Source: an uncultured Bacteroides sp. (lineage in GTDB: Bacteria > Bacteroidota > Bacteroidia > Bacteroidales > Bacteroidaceae). Taken from it: 64,000 nucleotides of DNA. The first letter of the stretch is position 1. Every line of letters begins with the position of its first letter. Where the stretch lies: positions 2,241,946 to 2,305,945 of the forward strand of contig NZ_OY780936.1 of assembly GCF_963675905.1 (NCBI RefSeq), written 5' to 3'. Shown piece after piece: positions 29,783-38,982 of this stretch. A model generated the notes under the pieces. It worked only from the letters and a program-made list of their open reading frames with translations, ran no database searches and was not told the DNA's origin. The translations under genes and the position numbers were made by a program.

Positions 29783-31237
29783 TTAAAGCGCTTTATTGGT
29801 GTTAGTTTCAGAATCAGGAAGCGGGAATATATAGTTCTCGGCAGAAGGTAAAACCTGAGCAGCCTGCAGACTGCTACTTCCTTTTGCCGGAATAGTCAAT
29901 AAATCGCGAAGCAAGTCATTAGAACGGAATCCCTCACCTAAAAGCTCTATCCTTCGTTCCAAACGAATGGTTTCCAGTAATGCTGTACTTGTATTTTCTG
30001 AATTGGCAGGAAATACAAAACCGGCATCCGAGCGATGATGAACAGCTTCCAGTAATTTAATGGCTAATGCATTGTTATTAGTTCTCAAAGCAGCCTCAGC
30101 ATAATTAAGCAATATTTCTGAATAACGAATTACAGGAATATAATCTATGTATGGAGAAACTTTTGCATATTTATTAAGGTAATATTTCCCTGATTTCAAC
30201 TCAATCAAATTACGGCGTGCATCATTGGCTCCCCAAAGAGAAGAGCCCAATATACCGGAAGGATTCAGATAATATTCCTTGTTTGAATAATAAACATACG
30301 CAATTGCTGATTGTCCGCTATAAGAATCAGATGCTGTTGAAGGCATAGCTAAAATAGATTCTGTTGTCAGGAAATTAGATCCAAACAAAGTTGTTATATC
30401 ACTCTGCAAGGCATGCTTCACCCCTGTTGTTGCAGAGAATGGAGCATCAGTCTGCGGAACAATCTTTTTAGCCTCGGTTATCACATTCTGGAAATCACCT
30501 TTATTGAGATAAACCCTTGTTTTCAAAGCAATGGCTGTACTCTTGTGTGCCCTTGTTGTATTTAGAGCAGAAGAAGAATAAGAATCCGGTAAATTGGTTT
30601 CAGCAAAATCAAGATCTTCAAGAATTTGCTTATAAACCTCCTTCACGGTGCTACGAGCCAGGTCATTGTTTGCCGATGTAGTTTCAGCCTGCAAGCGGAG
30701 GGGCAAACCTTTTGAGGCTCCGTCGTTTTCTGTATACGGACGGGCATAAATAGTTACCAAAGTATAATAGCTAAGTGCTCTTACAAATTTTGCTTCAGCA
30801 ACATATTTTGTTTTTAACTCATCGCTTATCACACCAGTACTTTTAGCTAATCCATCTATAATAATATTTGCATTGTTAATTGCAGCATAAGCCTGTTGCC
30901 AGGTATTATTAATATCATTTGAACCAGAAGTATAAGAGTTTGTCCAGCTCTCATAGGCTGTATATGAGTTACCTGTTACGTTAATGAAATCTTCACCACG
31001 TACATCCAGGTACAAATGAATGCGACCACCGTACATACTAGCACCTTTAAGCGCTTTATACATTCCGTTGACTAACCCTTCGATACGAGTCTGTGTTTGA
31101 AATATTTCTCCGGCACTTAATGAAGTTTCCGATTCTGTATTCAACTCACTATCGCATCCTGACAAAGTAAATGAAAAAAAATAGGTAAGTCCCAGAATGA
31201 CTGATATATTTTTTATTTTATTTATTAATCGAATCAT
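29783..31237 (-). CDS. SusD-like outer-membrane binding lipoprotein
   Basis: 484-aa lipoprotein (lipobox LSGC, Cys 28) with SusD features: early helical region (IEGLVNGMYKAL), TPR-like repeats such as NANIIIDGLA and KFVRALSYYTLV, and a C-terminal RagB/SusD portion (PVIRYSEILLNYAEAAL, RLERRIELLGEG). It forms the lid of the SusC-like transporter encoded 25 nt upstream. It is shorter than the RG-II SusD at 48960-50771. Confidence 0.92.
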   Translation of the reverse strand: MIRLINKIKNISVILGLTYFFSFTLSGCDSELNTESETSLSAGEIFQTQTRIEGLVNGMYKALKGASMYGGRIHLYLDVRGEDFINVTGNSYTAYESWTNSYTSGSNDINNTWQQAYAAINNANIIIDGLAKSTGVISDELKTKYVAEAKFVRALSYYTLVTIYARPYTENDGASKGLPLRLQAETTSANNDLARSTVKEVYKQILEDLDFAETNLPDSYSSSALNTTRAHKSTAIALKTRVYLNKGDFQNVITEAKKIVPQTDAPFSATTGVKHALQSDITTLFGSNFLTTESILAMPSTASDSYSGQSAIAYVYYSNKEYYLNPSGILGSSLWGANDARRNLIELKSGKYYLNKYAKVSPYIDYIPVIRYSEILLNYAEAALRTNNNALAIKLLEAVHHRSDAGFVFPANSENTSTALLETIRLERRIELLGEGFRSNDLLRDLLTIPAKGSSSLQAAQVLPSAENYIFPLPDSETNTNKAL

Positions 31238-31262
31238 AATATGTCATTTTTATATAGTGTAA

Positions 31263-34200
31263 TTAGAATCCTAAGTTAATTCCCAAAGTGAATGTACGTC
31301 CCTGTCCTAAGGAGTTGCGTTCTATACCTGGAGTGGTATTTGAGTTTCCATTGACAGATGACTCAGGATCCGCACCCGAATATTTAGTCAGCAAAAAGGC
31401 ATTTGAAACCTGTGCATAAATTCGGGCAGAACTTAAATTTAATCTACTCAATAGAGTTGCAGGAATTCTATAAGCTAACAGTACATTCTGCAAACGTAGG
31501 AAATCGGCCTTTTCTGCATTTGCAGAAATTGGGAACGACGTACCATTGGAAATAATATCATTATAGACCAAACGAGGTATATCAGTAACCTGTCCTGGGG
31601 TAGTCCATCGATCAAGAATACCGGTATAGTTATTATAAAAAGTCTGTTCTCTTAAGGTGGCCTTAGTACCATTCATCACATAGTTACCACCAGCATAAGT
31701 AAAGTTCAGCGTAAGATCCCAGTTCTTATATTTGAGGTTACTTACTAACCCTCCATACCATTTAGGAAGTGCACTACCAATCAAATAATAGTCAGATACC
31801 CCGATTGCAGGAGCTGTTGTTCCATCAAGATAAGTCCAGTTACTTTCACCCGGTGCTACTACAGAACTATACTGCACTTTTTCGCCCTTAGCGTTAACAA
31901 ATATCCTACGACCATTCTCCGGATTCACACCTGCAGTCTTTGCACCATAAAGGCTACCTACAGAATAACCCACACGAGTTACATTGTTTGCGTTGGCAGA
32001 AGTATGGGTATACCCAATAATATCAGCATTATCTCCGGCAAGCTGAGTTACTTTATTCTTAATACCTGTAAAGTTGAATGACACATCCCATGAAAATTCT
32101 TTTTTCTGAATCAAAGAAGTATTTAATGTAAGTTCTATACCTCTGTTGTACATAGAACCAATGTTAGTTAAGATAGAATTACCCGGAATACCTTTTGACG
32201 GAGATTGAGGTGTATCTAGAATCAAGCCGTTCACATTATTATTAAAATATGCAAGTTCCACCGACAAACGTTTTTTCAGCAATTCGGCATTGATACCAAT
32301 ATTAGTCTGATCACTGGTTTCCCAACTTAGGTCAGGATTACCCGACTGACTGAGAGCCCAGGTTGATGCTGTTCCATAAAGAGAAGAAGAGAACAAGTCA
32401 TACGAACCATAATTGTTTGTCAGATTTCCATTTCCCACACGTCCCCAACTTGCATTCAGTTTCAGTTCATCAAATATTCTTCCCAATGCCGATTTCTTGA
32501 AGAACTTCTCTTGTGAAAGGACCCAGCCGGCAGAAACACCACCAAAATTACCATATTTATGTCCCACGGCCAAAGCAGAATTTCCATCACGTCTCAGATT
32601 CACAGTAAAAAGATACTTAGCATCCAAATCATAACTCAAACGAGAAAAGTAAGAAAAGAAAGATCTTTCACCCAGTGAATTATTAGAAGCAGTATAATTA
32701 CTCCAGCCTCCCTGGTAGTTTTCAAAGAACTCATCCGAAGCCTTTGAAGCATTCACTCCCCAGATGTTTACTTTATTTTTCTGTAAATCGGTACCCAACA
32801 AAGCAGAAACATGATGCCTATTGTTAAATACCTGATCATAATTCAATGTATTAGTAAAAGTCTCATTATTTCTCAATGCCGATACATTTGTTACAGAACC
32901 ACCATTAGAATAACCCGAAGAGCCCAACTTAGAACTTAAAAAACTAATTGTCTCCGTTTTCAAACGATCAATGGCATACGATGTATTAAACTCCAGATGC
33001 TTCGATAATTTCACATTTGCACTTAGTCCACCCAGAAAACGGTCATTATCAGAAGTGCTACGACTGTATTCAAACAAAGCCAACGGATTATATAAAGTAG
33101 AAGAAGCTTTATTATTTCCCATACCTATCTGTCCGGTGCTACTCAGATTATAACTACCATCTTCATTATAAGGACTTATATTAGAAGGCAAAGAAATAGC
33201 CATTCTGGCTGCCCCAATAAGAAATTGAGATGATCCCTGCAAAGATCCTGAACTATAAGCCTGATTGTGACTTGTGTTATAAGAACCATTACCTTTTATT
33301 TTCAACCATTTAGTAACTTCATGATCAACATTAAATCGTATACCTTTTCTTTGAAAATCATTATTCACCAAAAAACCTTCCTGATTAGAATAATTGGCTG
33401 AGAAATAATAAGTAGTCTTCTCTGTCCCGCCTGATAATGTTAACGCATGGTTGTGAGACACAGCTGTACGATAAATATAATCATACCATTTTGTGTCAAC
33501 CAGTGAACCATCCGCGTTATAAGAAGGAAAGAATAATTGAGAGCTTACATTATCATTGTTTGCATTTCCGCTCAGAATTTTGGAATTAAGCACCGCTTCA
33601 TTCTTTATATCCATGTATTGTTGCGCATTCAACAATTTAGGCAAACGGGTAGCATTGGTAACACCAACCCAACCTTCATAATTAGCCTTTGCCTTGCCAG
33701 ATTTACCTCTTTTTGTTGTAATCAGCAACACACCTGCTGCAGCACGCGAACCATAAATAGAGGTAGAAGCCGCATCTTTTAGTACATCAATAGACTCAAT
33801 ATCCGAAGGGTTTATATCTGCCAACGGATTATTAGGCACATCCGTTGTAGTTGAAATATTTCCTGTGCTTACAGGAACCCCATCAATTACGACCAAGGGA
33901 TATGAACTTAAAGAGATAGAGTTGACACCACGGATTCTGATTACAGGAGGATTGTTCAGCAAGCCGTTAGGCTGTGATATGCTAACACCTGCCGCTCTTC
34001 CGGACAATGCCTGATCAAAACTTTGAACCGGTAATTCCTTTATCACGTCACCATTAACACGTGCAGCCGCTCCGGAAAATACTTTCTTCGACTGAGTACC
34101 ATAACCCACAACCACCACTTCATTAAGGCGGTTCAGATCTTCTGATAACGTAACATAAACAGGCTCTTCAGTGTCGTACACATCAATCTCCTGAGTGCGA

Positions 34201-34484
34201 TAACCTACCAGACTAACAGATAAAGTAAGCGGAAGTTTTTTTGAAGCCTTTATTTCAAATTCTCCTTTTACATCAGTAGAGGCACCTGTTGTTGTAGACT
34301 TGATAAGTACAATTGCCCCTATTATAGGTTCTTTGGTACGTTCATCAACAACATGTCCTTTTATTAAAGTCTGTGCATTTATAAATCCCGAAGAAGTAAA
34401 TAAAAGAAGCGCGATAATAGAGAGTATAGTTCTCCCTGTCGGGAATGTAAGTCTATCCCCGACTCTAAAAAATATATTTATCAT
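31263..34484 (-). CDS. SusC-like TonB-dependent transporter
   Basis: 1073-aa outer-membrane transporter. After the signal peptide comes a carboxypeptidase-like domain (LIKGHVVDERTKEPIIGA), the linker ending LNEVVVVGYGTQ, the plug (LSGRAAGVSISQPNGLL, IRIRGVNSI) and a C-terminal beta-barrel ending in LGINLGF. No STN domain precedes the plug, so ECF/anti-sigma control is not expected. It lies between a binding-protein gene (21 nt) and its SusD partner. No glycosidase gene adjoins it; the ligand is likely not a polysaccharide. Confidence 0.93.
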   Translation of the reverse strand: MINIFFRVGDRLTFPTGRTILSIIALLLFTSSGFINAQTLIKGHVVDERTKEPIIGAIVLIKSTTTGASTDVKGEFEIKASKKLPLTLSVSLVGYRTQEIDVYDTEEPVYVTLSEDLNRLNEVVVVGYGTQSKKVFSGAAARVNGDVIKELPVQSFDQALSGRAAGVSISQPNGLLNNPPVIRIRGVNSISLSSYPLVVIDGVPVSTGNISTTTDVPNNPLADINPSDIESIDVLKDAASTSIYGSRAAAGVLLITTKRGKSGKAKANYEGWVGVTNATRLPKLLNAQQYMDIKNEAVLNSKILSGNANNDNVSSQLFFPSYNADGSLVDTKWYDYIYRTAVSHNHALTLSGGTEKTTYYFSANYSNQEGFLVNNDFQRKGIRFNVDHEVTKWLKIKGNGSYNTSHNQAYSSGSLQGSSQFLIGAARMAISLPSNISPYNEDGSYNLSSTGQIGMGNNKASSTLYNPLALFEYSRSTSDNDRFLGGLSANVKLSKHLEFNTSYAIDRLKTETISFLSSKLGSSGYSNGGSVTNVSALRNNETFTNTLNYDQVFNNRHHVSALLGTDLQKNKVNIWGVNASKASDEFFENYQGGWSNYTASNNSLGERSFFSYFSRLSYDLDAKYLFTVNLRRDGNSALAVGHKYGNFGGVSAGWVLSQEKFFKKSALGRIFDELKLNASWGRVGNGNLTNNYGSYDLFSSSLYGTASTWALSQSGNPDLSWETSDQTNIGINAELLKKRLSVELAYFNNNVNGLILDTPQSPSKGIPGNSILTNIGSMYNRGIELTLNTSLIQKKEFSWDVSFNFTGIKNKVTQLAGDNADIIGYTHTSANANNVTRVGYSVGSLYGAKTAGVNPENGRRIFVNAKGEKVQYSSVVAPGESNWTYLDGTTAPAIGVSDYYLIGSALPKWYGGLVSNLKYKNWDLTLNFTYAGGNYVMNGTKATLREQTFYNNYTGILDRWTTPGQVTDIPRLVYNDIISNGTSFPISANAEKADFLRLQNVLLAYRIPATLLSRLNLSSARIYAQVSNAFLLTKYSGADPESSVNGNSNTTPGIERNSLGQGRTFTLGINLGF

Positions 34485-34505
34485 AAGTAATGCTTTATAA
34501 AGGAA

Positions 34506-35432
34506 TTATTTTGTTTTTATAGATGATAGGTAACCATTACCCTCCACTTGCTTTTTCTGAGAAACAAGTACATCTACTGTTGGCTTGAGGAAGCCGTAAT
34601 TGTGATTATGAATCAATCCGTTATCCAGTACCCAGCTGACGAATCTTCCAACTTCCGGATTTGCATTCTTTGAATAAAGAAATCCAAAATCCTGCACCGG
34701 TATAATATCTACATTTTGATTTTCAAGTAAATCTATAACCTGATCAATATTCTCCGAAGCAAGGACCTTGCGTTGTTCTTTCTTTACATCAAGAGGAAGC
34801 AGAGCTATATTATCTCTTAATTTGCGGGAATTCGTATCATAAATGTAGTTCAGACTATTGAAGGTTACTCCCGTCTGGTCTTTCTCAACCGCATTAATCA
34901 GGAACTGATCATCACCGGATATTTTCCGTCCTTTTATATCCGCAGTTTTGTAACCGAAATATGCAGCAAAAGTTATTGTTGCCGATGACTTTCCATTTCC
35001 CGAATAAACAGTTGCTTTACTTGCAGATTTTGAATCTTTCTGATCGTCGGCAAAAACATCTTCTCTAAAAAAGAGCTCTTTCAATTTCCTCTTATTAAGA
35101 TTCTTCTTGCTCAACTCCGCCAGAGATAAACTGTTTTTCCCTGCAATGGGAAGTAGTGCATATCTACCCACATAAGTAATTTGCTTGTCGGACTGTAAAG
35201 AGTCATTATAAGTCTGCACACTCAAGTCTACCGAATTATCATCTGCATTTTTGTCTGCCCATACAATTTTTACTCCGGGATTCTGTTTCTCATATTCGTT
35301 AATCCACTTTTGTACTAAAGGAGTGGTAAATCTGGAACCTTTTATATAAATTTCGGAAGTATTTTTCTGTGCATGCAAGTGAACTGTAGCTATTAAAGCC
35401 AATACTAATAAATGTATCCTGAAATTCTTCAT
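34506..35432 (-). CDS. Periplasmic substrate-binding (PstS-like) protein
   Basis: 308-aa exported protein (signal peptide LALIATVHLHAQ) with a type-2 periplasmic binding fold. It opens with IYIKGSRFTTPLVQKWINEYEKQNPGV, the pattern of PstS-like and tungstate-binding proteins. ANOTHER hallmark is VYSGNGKSSATITFAAYFG. No ABC transporter genes are near. It is the first gene of the operon, followed after 21 nt by the SusC-like gene. A role as scout or periplasmic carrier for the SusC/D ligand is inference; phosphate binding is not shown. Confidence 0.75.
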   Translation of the reverse strand: MKNFRIHLLVLALIATVHLHAQKNTSEIYIKGSRFTTPLVQKWINEYEKQNPGVKIVWADKNADDNSVDLSVQTYNDSLQSDKQITYVGRYALLPIAGKNSLSLAELSKKNLNKRKLKELFFREDVFADDQKDSKSASKATVYSGNGKSSATITFAAYFGYKTADIKGRKISGDDQFLINAVEKDQTGVTFNSLNYIYDTNSRKLRDNIALLPLDVKKEQRKVLASENIDQVIDLLENQNVDIIPVQDFGFLYSKNANPEVGRFVSWVLDNGLIHNHNYGFLKPTVDVLVSQKKQVEGNGYLSSIKTK

Positions 35433-35578
35433 ACCCTAAAAATTTAAACTATAAAACACCTTAATTATTAAACCATACGTCAAAAATCACTTGCAACATC
35501 GCATTCCCATGACTAAAGGAATAATTTCGTTTTTTCTAATCAAATACTTCATACCTTCTTATTTATATTTTGATTCTG

Positions 35579-35623
35579 CAAAGGTATTTTAAGTCGTTTT
35601 AAAGGGCAATACCATATACATGG
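35579..35623 (-). promoter_or_regulatory. Promoter and palindrome of the SusC/D-Ntn hydrolase operon
   Basis: Minus strand: TACCTTTG (-7, 35579-35586), 20-nt spacer, TTG (-33, 35607-35609). The near-palindrome CCATATACATGG (plus strand, 35612-35623) abuts the -33 element. The remaining 230 bp toward the cysteine desulfidase gene hold only a hairpin (TTATTGCAGAA / TTCTGCAATAA, 35698-35732). Confidence 0.78.
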
Positions 35624-35856
35624 CATTTTAGGGAGATAGCGTATAGCGTGAGTTTGGTATAAGAAACAAAAACCTGGGAAATATATAATAGGCAAGATTA
35701 TTGCAGAACAAGTTGGTCTTATTCTGCAATAAATTATTTCATTATACCTTTTGGGGAGAAAAGTTAAGAGTGTCTGAGCAATCTAATTATTTACCGACCT
35801 GATACAGGATAAGAAAGCAAGTCATGCTTATAAAATCACATTTATAAAATAGATTT

Positions 35857-37146
35857 TCAGCACTTATGTGTCATAATATCCAAAACCATCTGGTCAGTTT
35901 CATTCATAGCTTCGGAACCAATTCTTGTCAGGTTGCGGATACTGCGATCTACATCATCGTCAATAATTCCTTCTACGGATGTAACACATTTCTGTTGCAT
36001 AGCAAGCATGGCAGACAGAACTGCTGTTGATACACCACTGCTCACCTTTAGTGCACAACTTGGTTTGGCACCGTCGCAAATCATTCCGGTAAGATTGGCA
36101 ATCATATTCTTTACGGCAAAAGATACTTGTTCGTAACCACCACCCATCAGATAAGTGATACCGCAACTGGAACCTGTAGCCGCTACTACACACCCGCAAA
36201 GAGCAGACAGTCTGCCTAAACTCTGTTTGATATAAATTGCAGTCAGATGGCTTAGCATCAGTGCACGAATCAGTTCTTCTTCCGAATTGTGATTTTCTTC
36301 AGCAAAAACCGCCACCGGAAGCGTAGCCGAGATTCCCTGATTACCACTACCCGAATTACTCATTACAGGGATCATTGCTCCTGCCATACGAGCATCGCAA
36401 GCTGCAGATGTGTATGATAAAATATGCGCAAACGTGTTATCGCCCATAATGTGGCGTTCCATCTTACTTTGCAGAGTTTTTCCCAGTCCATGTCCGTAAT
36501 CACCATCCAGAGCAAGTTCGGCAGCAGCCATATTCAGTCGTTTGGTTTCAAGAATAAAGGATATCTCTTCCAAAGGCGTTTCCATGGCAAAATCATAAAC
36601 TTTACGCAAGTTCAGTTCCGGATCTTGTTCTGATTTCTCAGCAACAGAAGCCGTACGTTTATCCAGAAGAACATTATCATCAACAGCCAGGTAAACAAAA
36701 TCTTTATGTCCACCAGAGATAATGGCAGTTGAGCGCTTACCTTCGGCTTTGCAAACAACTTCAATATAGAGTTTTTCTTCAATATTTTCTTTTAGGGAGA
36801 TGTGGATGGCCTGCTGTTCTATCAGCTGTTTGCCTCGTTCCACATCATCGGGGGTGCAATCCTTCAGGACTTCCAGTTCATAGGAAGACTTACCAATCAA
36901 CGCACCAAGTGCAATTGCTATTGGCAAACCAATCATTCCTGTTCCTGGAATTCCCACGCCCATGGCATTCTTTAAAATGTTTGCGCTAAGATGAGCTTCA
37001 ATATTAACTGGAAGCGTACCCAATATTTCGGCGGCTTTAGCCACACAAAGCGCTACCGAAATAGGCTCTGTGCAACCAATTGCCGGAACAACCTCGCGCT
37101 TCACCAGCGAGATAATCTGTTCTTTTTCAACTTCGTGAATATTCAT
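35857..37146 (-). CDS. cyuA: L-cysteine desulfidase (CyuA/UPF0597 family)
   Basis: 429-aa cytoplasmic enzyme that splits L-cysteine to pyruvate, ammonia and sulfide using an oxygen-sensitive iron-sulfur cluster. Family features: VVPAIGCTEPISVALC near the N-terminus, MSNSGSGNQGI in the middle, and the cluster-ligand cysteines in GSSCGITYLMGGG and CDGAKPSCALKV. I start at ATG 37144-37146 (MNIHEVEKEQ); a TTG three codons earlier gives the longer reading but is less likely. Monocistronic, with palindromic sites in the 305-bp gap upstream. In gut bacteria such enzymes release H2S from host or diet cysteine. Confidence 0.9.
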   Translation of the reverse strand: MNIHEVEKEQIISLVKREVVPAIGCTEPISVALCVAKAAEILGTLPVNIEAHLSANILKNAMGVGIPGTGMIGLPIAIALGALIGKSSYELEVLKDCTPDDVERGKQLIEQQAIHISLKENIEEKLYIEVVCKAEGKRSTAIISGGHKDFVYLAVDDNVLLDKRTASVAEKSEQDPELNLRKVYDFAMETPLEEISFILETKRLNMAAAELALDGDYGHGLGKTLQSKMERHIMGDNTFAHILSYTSAACDARMAGAMIPVMSNSGSGNQGISATLPVAVFAEENHNSEEELIRALMLSHLTAIYIKQSLGRLSALCGCVVAATGSSCGITYLMGGGYEQVSFAVKNMIANLTGMICDGAKPSCALKVSSGVSTAVLSAMLAMQQKCVTSVEGIIDDDVDRSIRNLTRIGSEAMNETDQMVLDIMTHKC

Positions 37147-37286
37147 TAATCTCAAAGTGATTTTTTTGTTAGATAAGAGAATTTATTTTTTGCTTTTAAT
37201 GCGATACAAAATTAAATAAAAATTCCGAATTTATACGTATAAATCTTAAAAAAGGGAATTTGCTAATCAATATAGTTAGGATTAGA

Positions 37287-37304
37287 AAGGAATATCTATT
37301 CCTT
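37287..37304. promoter_or_regulatory. Perfect palindrome upstream of cyuA
   Basis: AAGGAATA-TC-TATTCCTT, 8-bp arms, about 140 bp before the cyuA start. A candidate operator for cysteine-responsive control, by position only. Confidence 0.5.
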
Positions 37305-37335
37305 AAATTGGATTTATATATAACACCCACTCTTA

Positions 37336-37389
37336 TGATTTATATCTAATGGATTTATGCAAATAGACATTTTCATTAGATATAAATCA
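37336..37389. repeat. 16-bp perfect inverted repeat between hicB-like gene and cyuA
   Basis: Arms TGATTTATATCTAATG (37336-37351) and CATTAGATATAAATCA (37374-37389) around a 22-nt loop. A third related half-site, ATTAGATATA, follows at about 37415. There is no T-run, so it is a poor terminator. It may be an operator, or pair in RNA. Confidence 0.6.
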
Positions 37390-37461
37390 CAAAAGGTTCC
37401 ATTTTTATTGCTTTATTAGATATAGCTAATGGAAATCGTGAATAATATATCAGAGTTTAAA

Positions 37462-37854
37462 CTATACCAGACTAATAGCCTGAAGTTCTTTTGTCAATGC
37501 CTTAATACCATTTTGAATCTTTTCAAGCTGAGTTTTACGAGGCTTATGCACTCCTGCCGCATAATGCCATAGCTGACGTTCATTAATTCCGGTTATTCTA
37601 CTCAATGCAGCTTTCGTAAATATATTACTGTAGTAATTAATAAAGGTAGCAGCATCTATCTTGAACTTAAGCTCAAATTCTCCAACCAACAATTCAACAG
37701 GATTTGGATTATCTTCCAAATACAGTTGGATAGCTTCGCTCATATTATCTTCAATCTCTCTCATATCATTACCAACGGTAATAATTGGAGCACCTTCTAT
37801 ATAAGCACTAAAATTCTTTCCTGCATGTTCTACAATCACTTCTACTGTTTTCAT
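37462..37854 (-). CDS. HicB-like antitoxin without HicA
   Basis: 130-aa protein. Residues about 1-70 form a HicB-type partial RNase-H fold (VIVEHAGKNFSAYIEG, then MREIEDNMSEAIQLYLED). Residues about 80-125 form a helix-turn-helix (FTKAALSRITGINERQLWHYAAG). HicB normally represses and neutralises a HicA RNA-cleaving toxin encoded next to it, but no hicA-like frame is present within 300 bp on either side. Only an 8-codon open frame precedes it. It may be a solitary regulator left after loss of the toxin. Confidence 0.75.
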   Translation of the reverse strand: MKTVEVIVEHAGKNFSAYIEGAPIITVGNDMREIEDNMSEAIQLYLEDNPNPVELLVGEFELKFKIDAATFINYYSNIFTKAALSRITGINERQLWHYAAGVHKPRKTQLEKIQNGIKALTKELQAISLV

Positions 37855-37900
37855 AGTTACTTTTCTGGCTTTTTAGAACAAAACGTTTTCTTGAAGCATA

Positions 37901-37964
37901 GTTACAGCTTCTTTTACTGATTTGTAACTTATAACTTTTGAGAATTAGTTATGCTACAAATGTA
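37901..37964 (-). promoter_or_regulatory. Promoter and inverted repeat of the HicB-like gene
   Basis: A consensus -7 element TACATTTG on the minus strand (37957-37964) precedes the gene by about 100 nt. An inverted repeat GTTACA (37901-37906) / TGTAAC (37923-37928) lies within the predicted leader and could be an autoregulatory site. Confidence 0.55.
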
Positions 37965-38166
37965 GTAATAATATGAATACTTCATATTTAATTATTCACT
38001 ATTTTACTATACTTTCAATTAATAGGGGGACAAATCATATCTGATAAAATCGCTCGGAAAACGTACAATAGTACTATTATAATACCTACTTACTACAGAT
38101 GTATTATTGACAGCAACATCGATATAAAATAAAATTCTGAATCAATTCTTGAAGTAATATACTGGG

Positions 38167-38319
38167 TTATAAATTATCTAAATCTATTACATTATCTGTA
38201 CCAAACCAGTCTACTGCTCTTTCTATTACTTGAGGATTAGCTTGATTGAAATAAATCACGAGCGATTCTTTGGCTCTTGTGCAACAAACATAAAACAATT
38301 TCTGACTTCGTTCTAAGTC
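38167..38319 (-). pseudogene. C-terminal remnant of a UvrD-like helicase
   Basis: Fifty codons reading DLERSQKLFYVCCTRAKESL and on to NVIDLDNL plus stop. The YVCCTRAKE part is motif VI of UvrD/Rep-type SF1 helicases, and the ending resembles the C-terminus of helicases paired with OLD-type ATPases in Gabija-like defence loci. A stop codon immediately precedes the fragment and nothing upstream continues it, so the gene has been deleted down to its tail. Confidence 0.75.
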
Positions 38320-38565
38320 TCAAATAGAACAACAGAATAAGAATACTCAATATATAAATGAATTTCAAAAGACGTTATCTATGGGATTGAGTAGAGACGT
38401 TCTGATGTATCTCAAAGCATCGATTCTCAACATCGTTCTACAACAAGCTGCCTCTATTTGTCGAAAGATTCAGAAAGCAGAAGAATTGGCAGAAGACACA
38501 TTCATTGACGACCGTAACTATCTGTGCTTCGATGATGTTCTTCGTACAGCAGGCCGACTTTTCGT
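38320..38565. other. Scrambled segment between gene remnants
   Basis: No convincing gene. On the plus strand from 38381 a frame reads MGLSRDVLMYLKASILNIVL and continues through IDDRNYLCFDDVLRTAGRLF. This has protein-like composition but merges at its end into antisense of the neighbouring gene. It may be a fragment of a lost gene. Confidence 0.35.
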
Positions 38566-38859
38566 TCAGGGTATAGATGATGCCCCTGCAGTCTCAAATT
38601 TAATATCCCAAACATCCTCAAAGTGCATGTCAAGAAGGGTGTCTGTCTCTGAACTCCATCCTTCAATATCTGGAGTAAGCCCAATTGGCAAGACAGTAAC
38701 CGTTGCACGCTTTTCTACAGAATCCCAATGAAACGAGCGTATTTCAGAATCATGGAAATTCCAATTATCTTCTTCACCGAGAAACATTTCTATATTCTCA
38801 ATGCCATCGATTAGTTTCTCAGAACTATTTCGGATTGTCCTACTATACTTGTATGCCAT
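38566..38859 (-). CDS. Small immunity-protein-like hypothetical, possibly C-terminally truncated
   Basis: 97-aa protein with the pattern NFHDSEIRSFHWD, then alternating hydrophobic strands (ATVTVLPIGL, LLDMHFEDVWDIKFETAG). The HDSEI-type opening recurs in small beta-rich proteins, including some immunity proteins of polymorphic toxin systems. The frame stops shortly after the third strand, beside the scrambled segment 38320-38565, so the C-terminus may be lost. Function unknown. It lies downstream of the radical-SAM/DndD operon with a 123-bp gap. Confidence 0.45.
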   Translation of the reverse strand: MAYKYSRTIRNSSEKLIDGIENIEMFLGEEDNWNFHDSEIRSFHWDSVEKRATVTVLPIGLTPDIEGWSSETDTLLDMHFEDVWDIKFETAGASSIP

Positions 38860-38982
38860 ATATCACGGATATAATTGGTTTCAAAAAAAATATTTACGAC
38901 ATATTAATCTTGTATTTAAATGTCAAGCATTAATTCTTTCAATAGTCGAAACATTCCTAACGAAAATCCACACAATAAATGT

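Noticed and set aside
34506-35432. Phosphate uptake (PstS) operon
   Set aside because: No pstC, pstA, pstB or phoU; the gene is tied to SusC/SusD instead.
35857-37155. TTG start of cyuA
   Set aside because: An ATG three codons later matches the usual family N-terminus.
37855-38040. hicA toxin partner
   Set aside because: All frames here are broken by stops; only an 8-codon frame precedes the HicB-like gene.
38381-38731. Plus-strand gene of 116 codons
   Set aside because: Its second half is antisense to the better-supported 97-aa minus-strand gene; only the first part could be a remnant.
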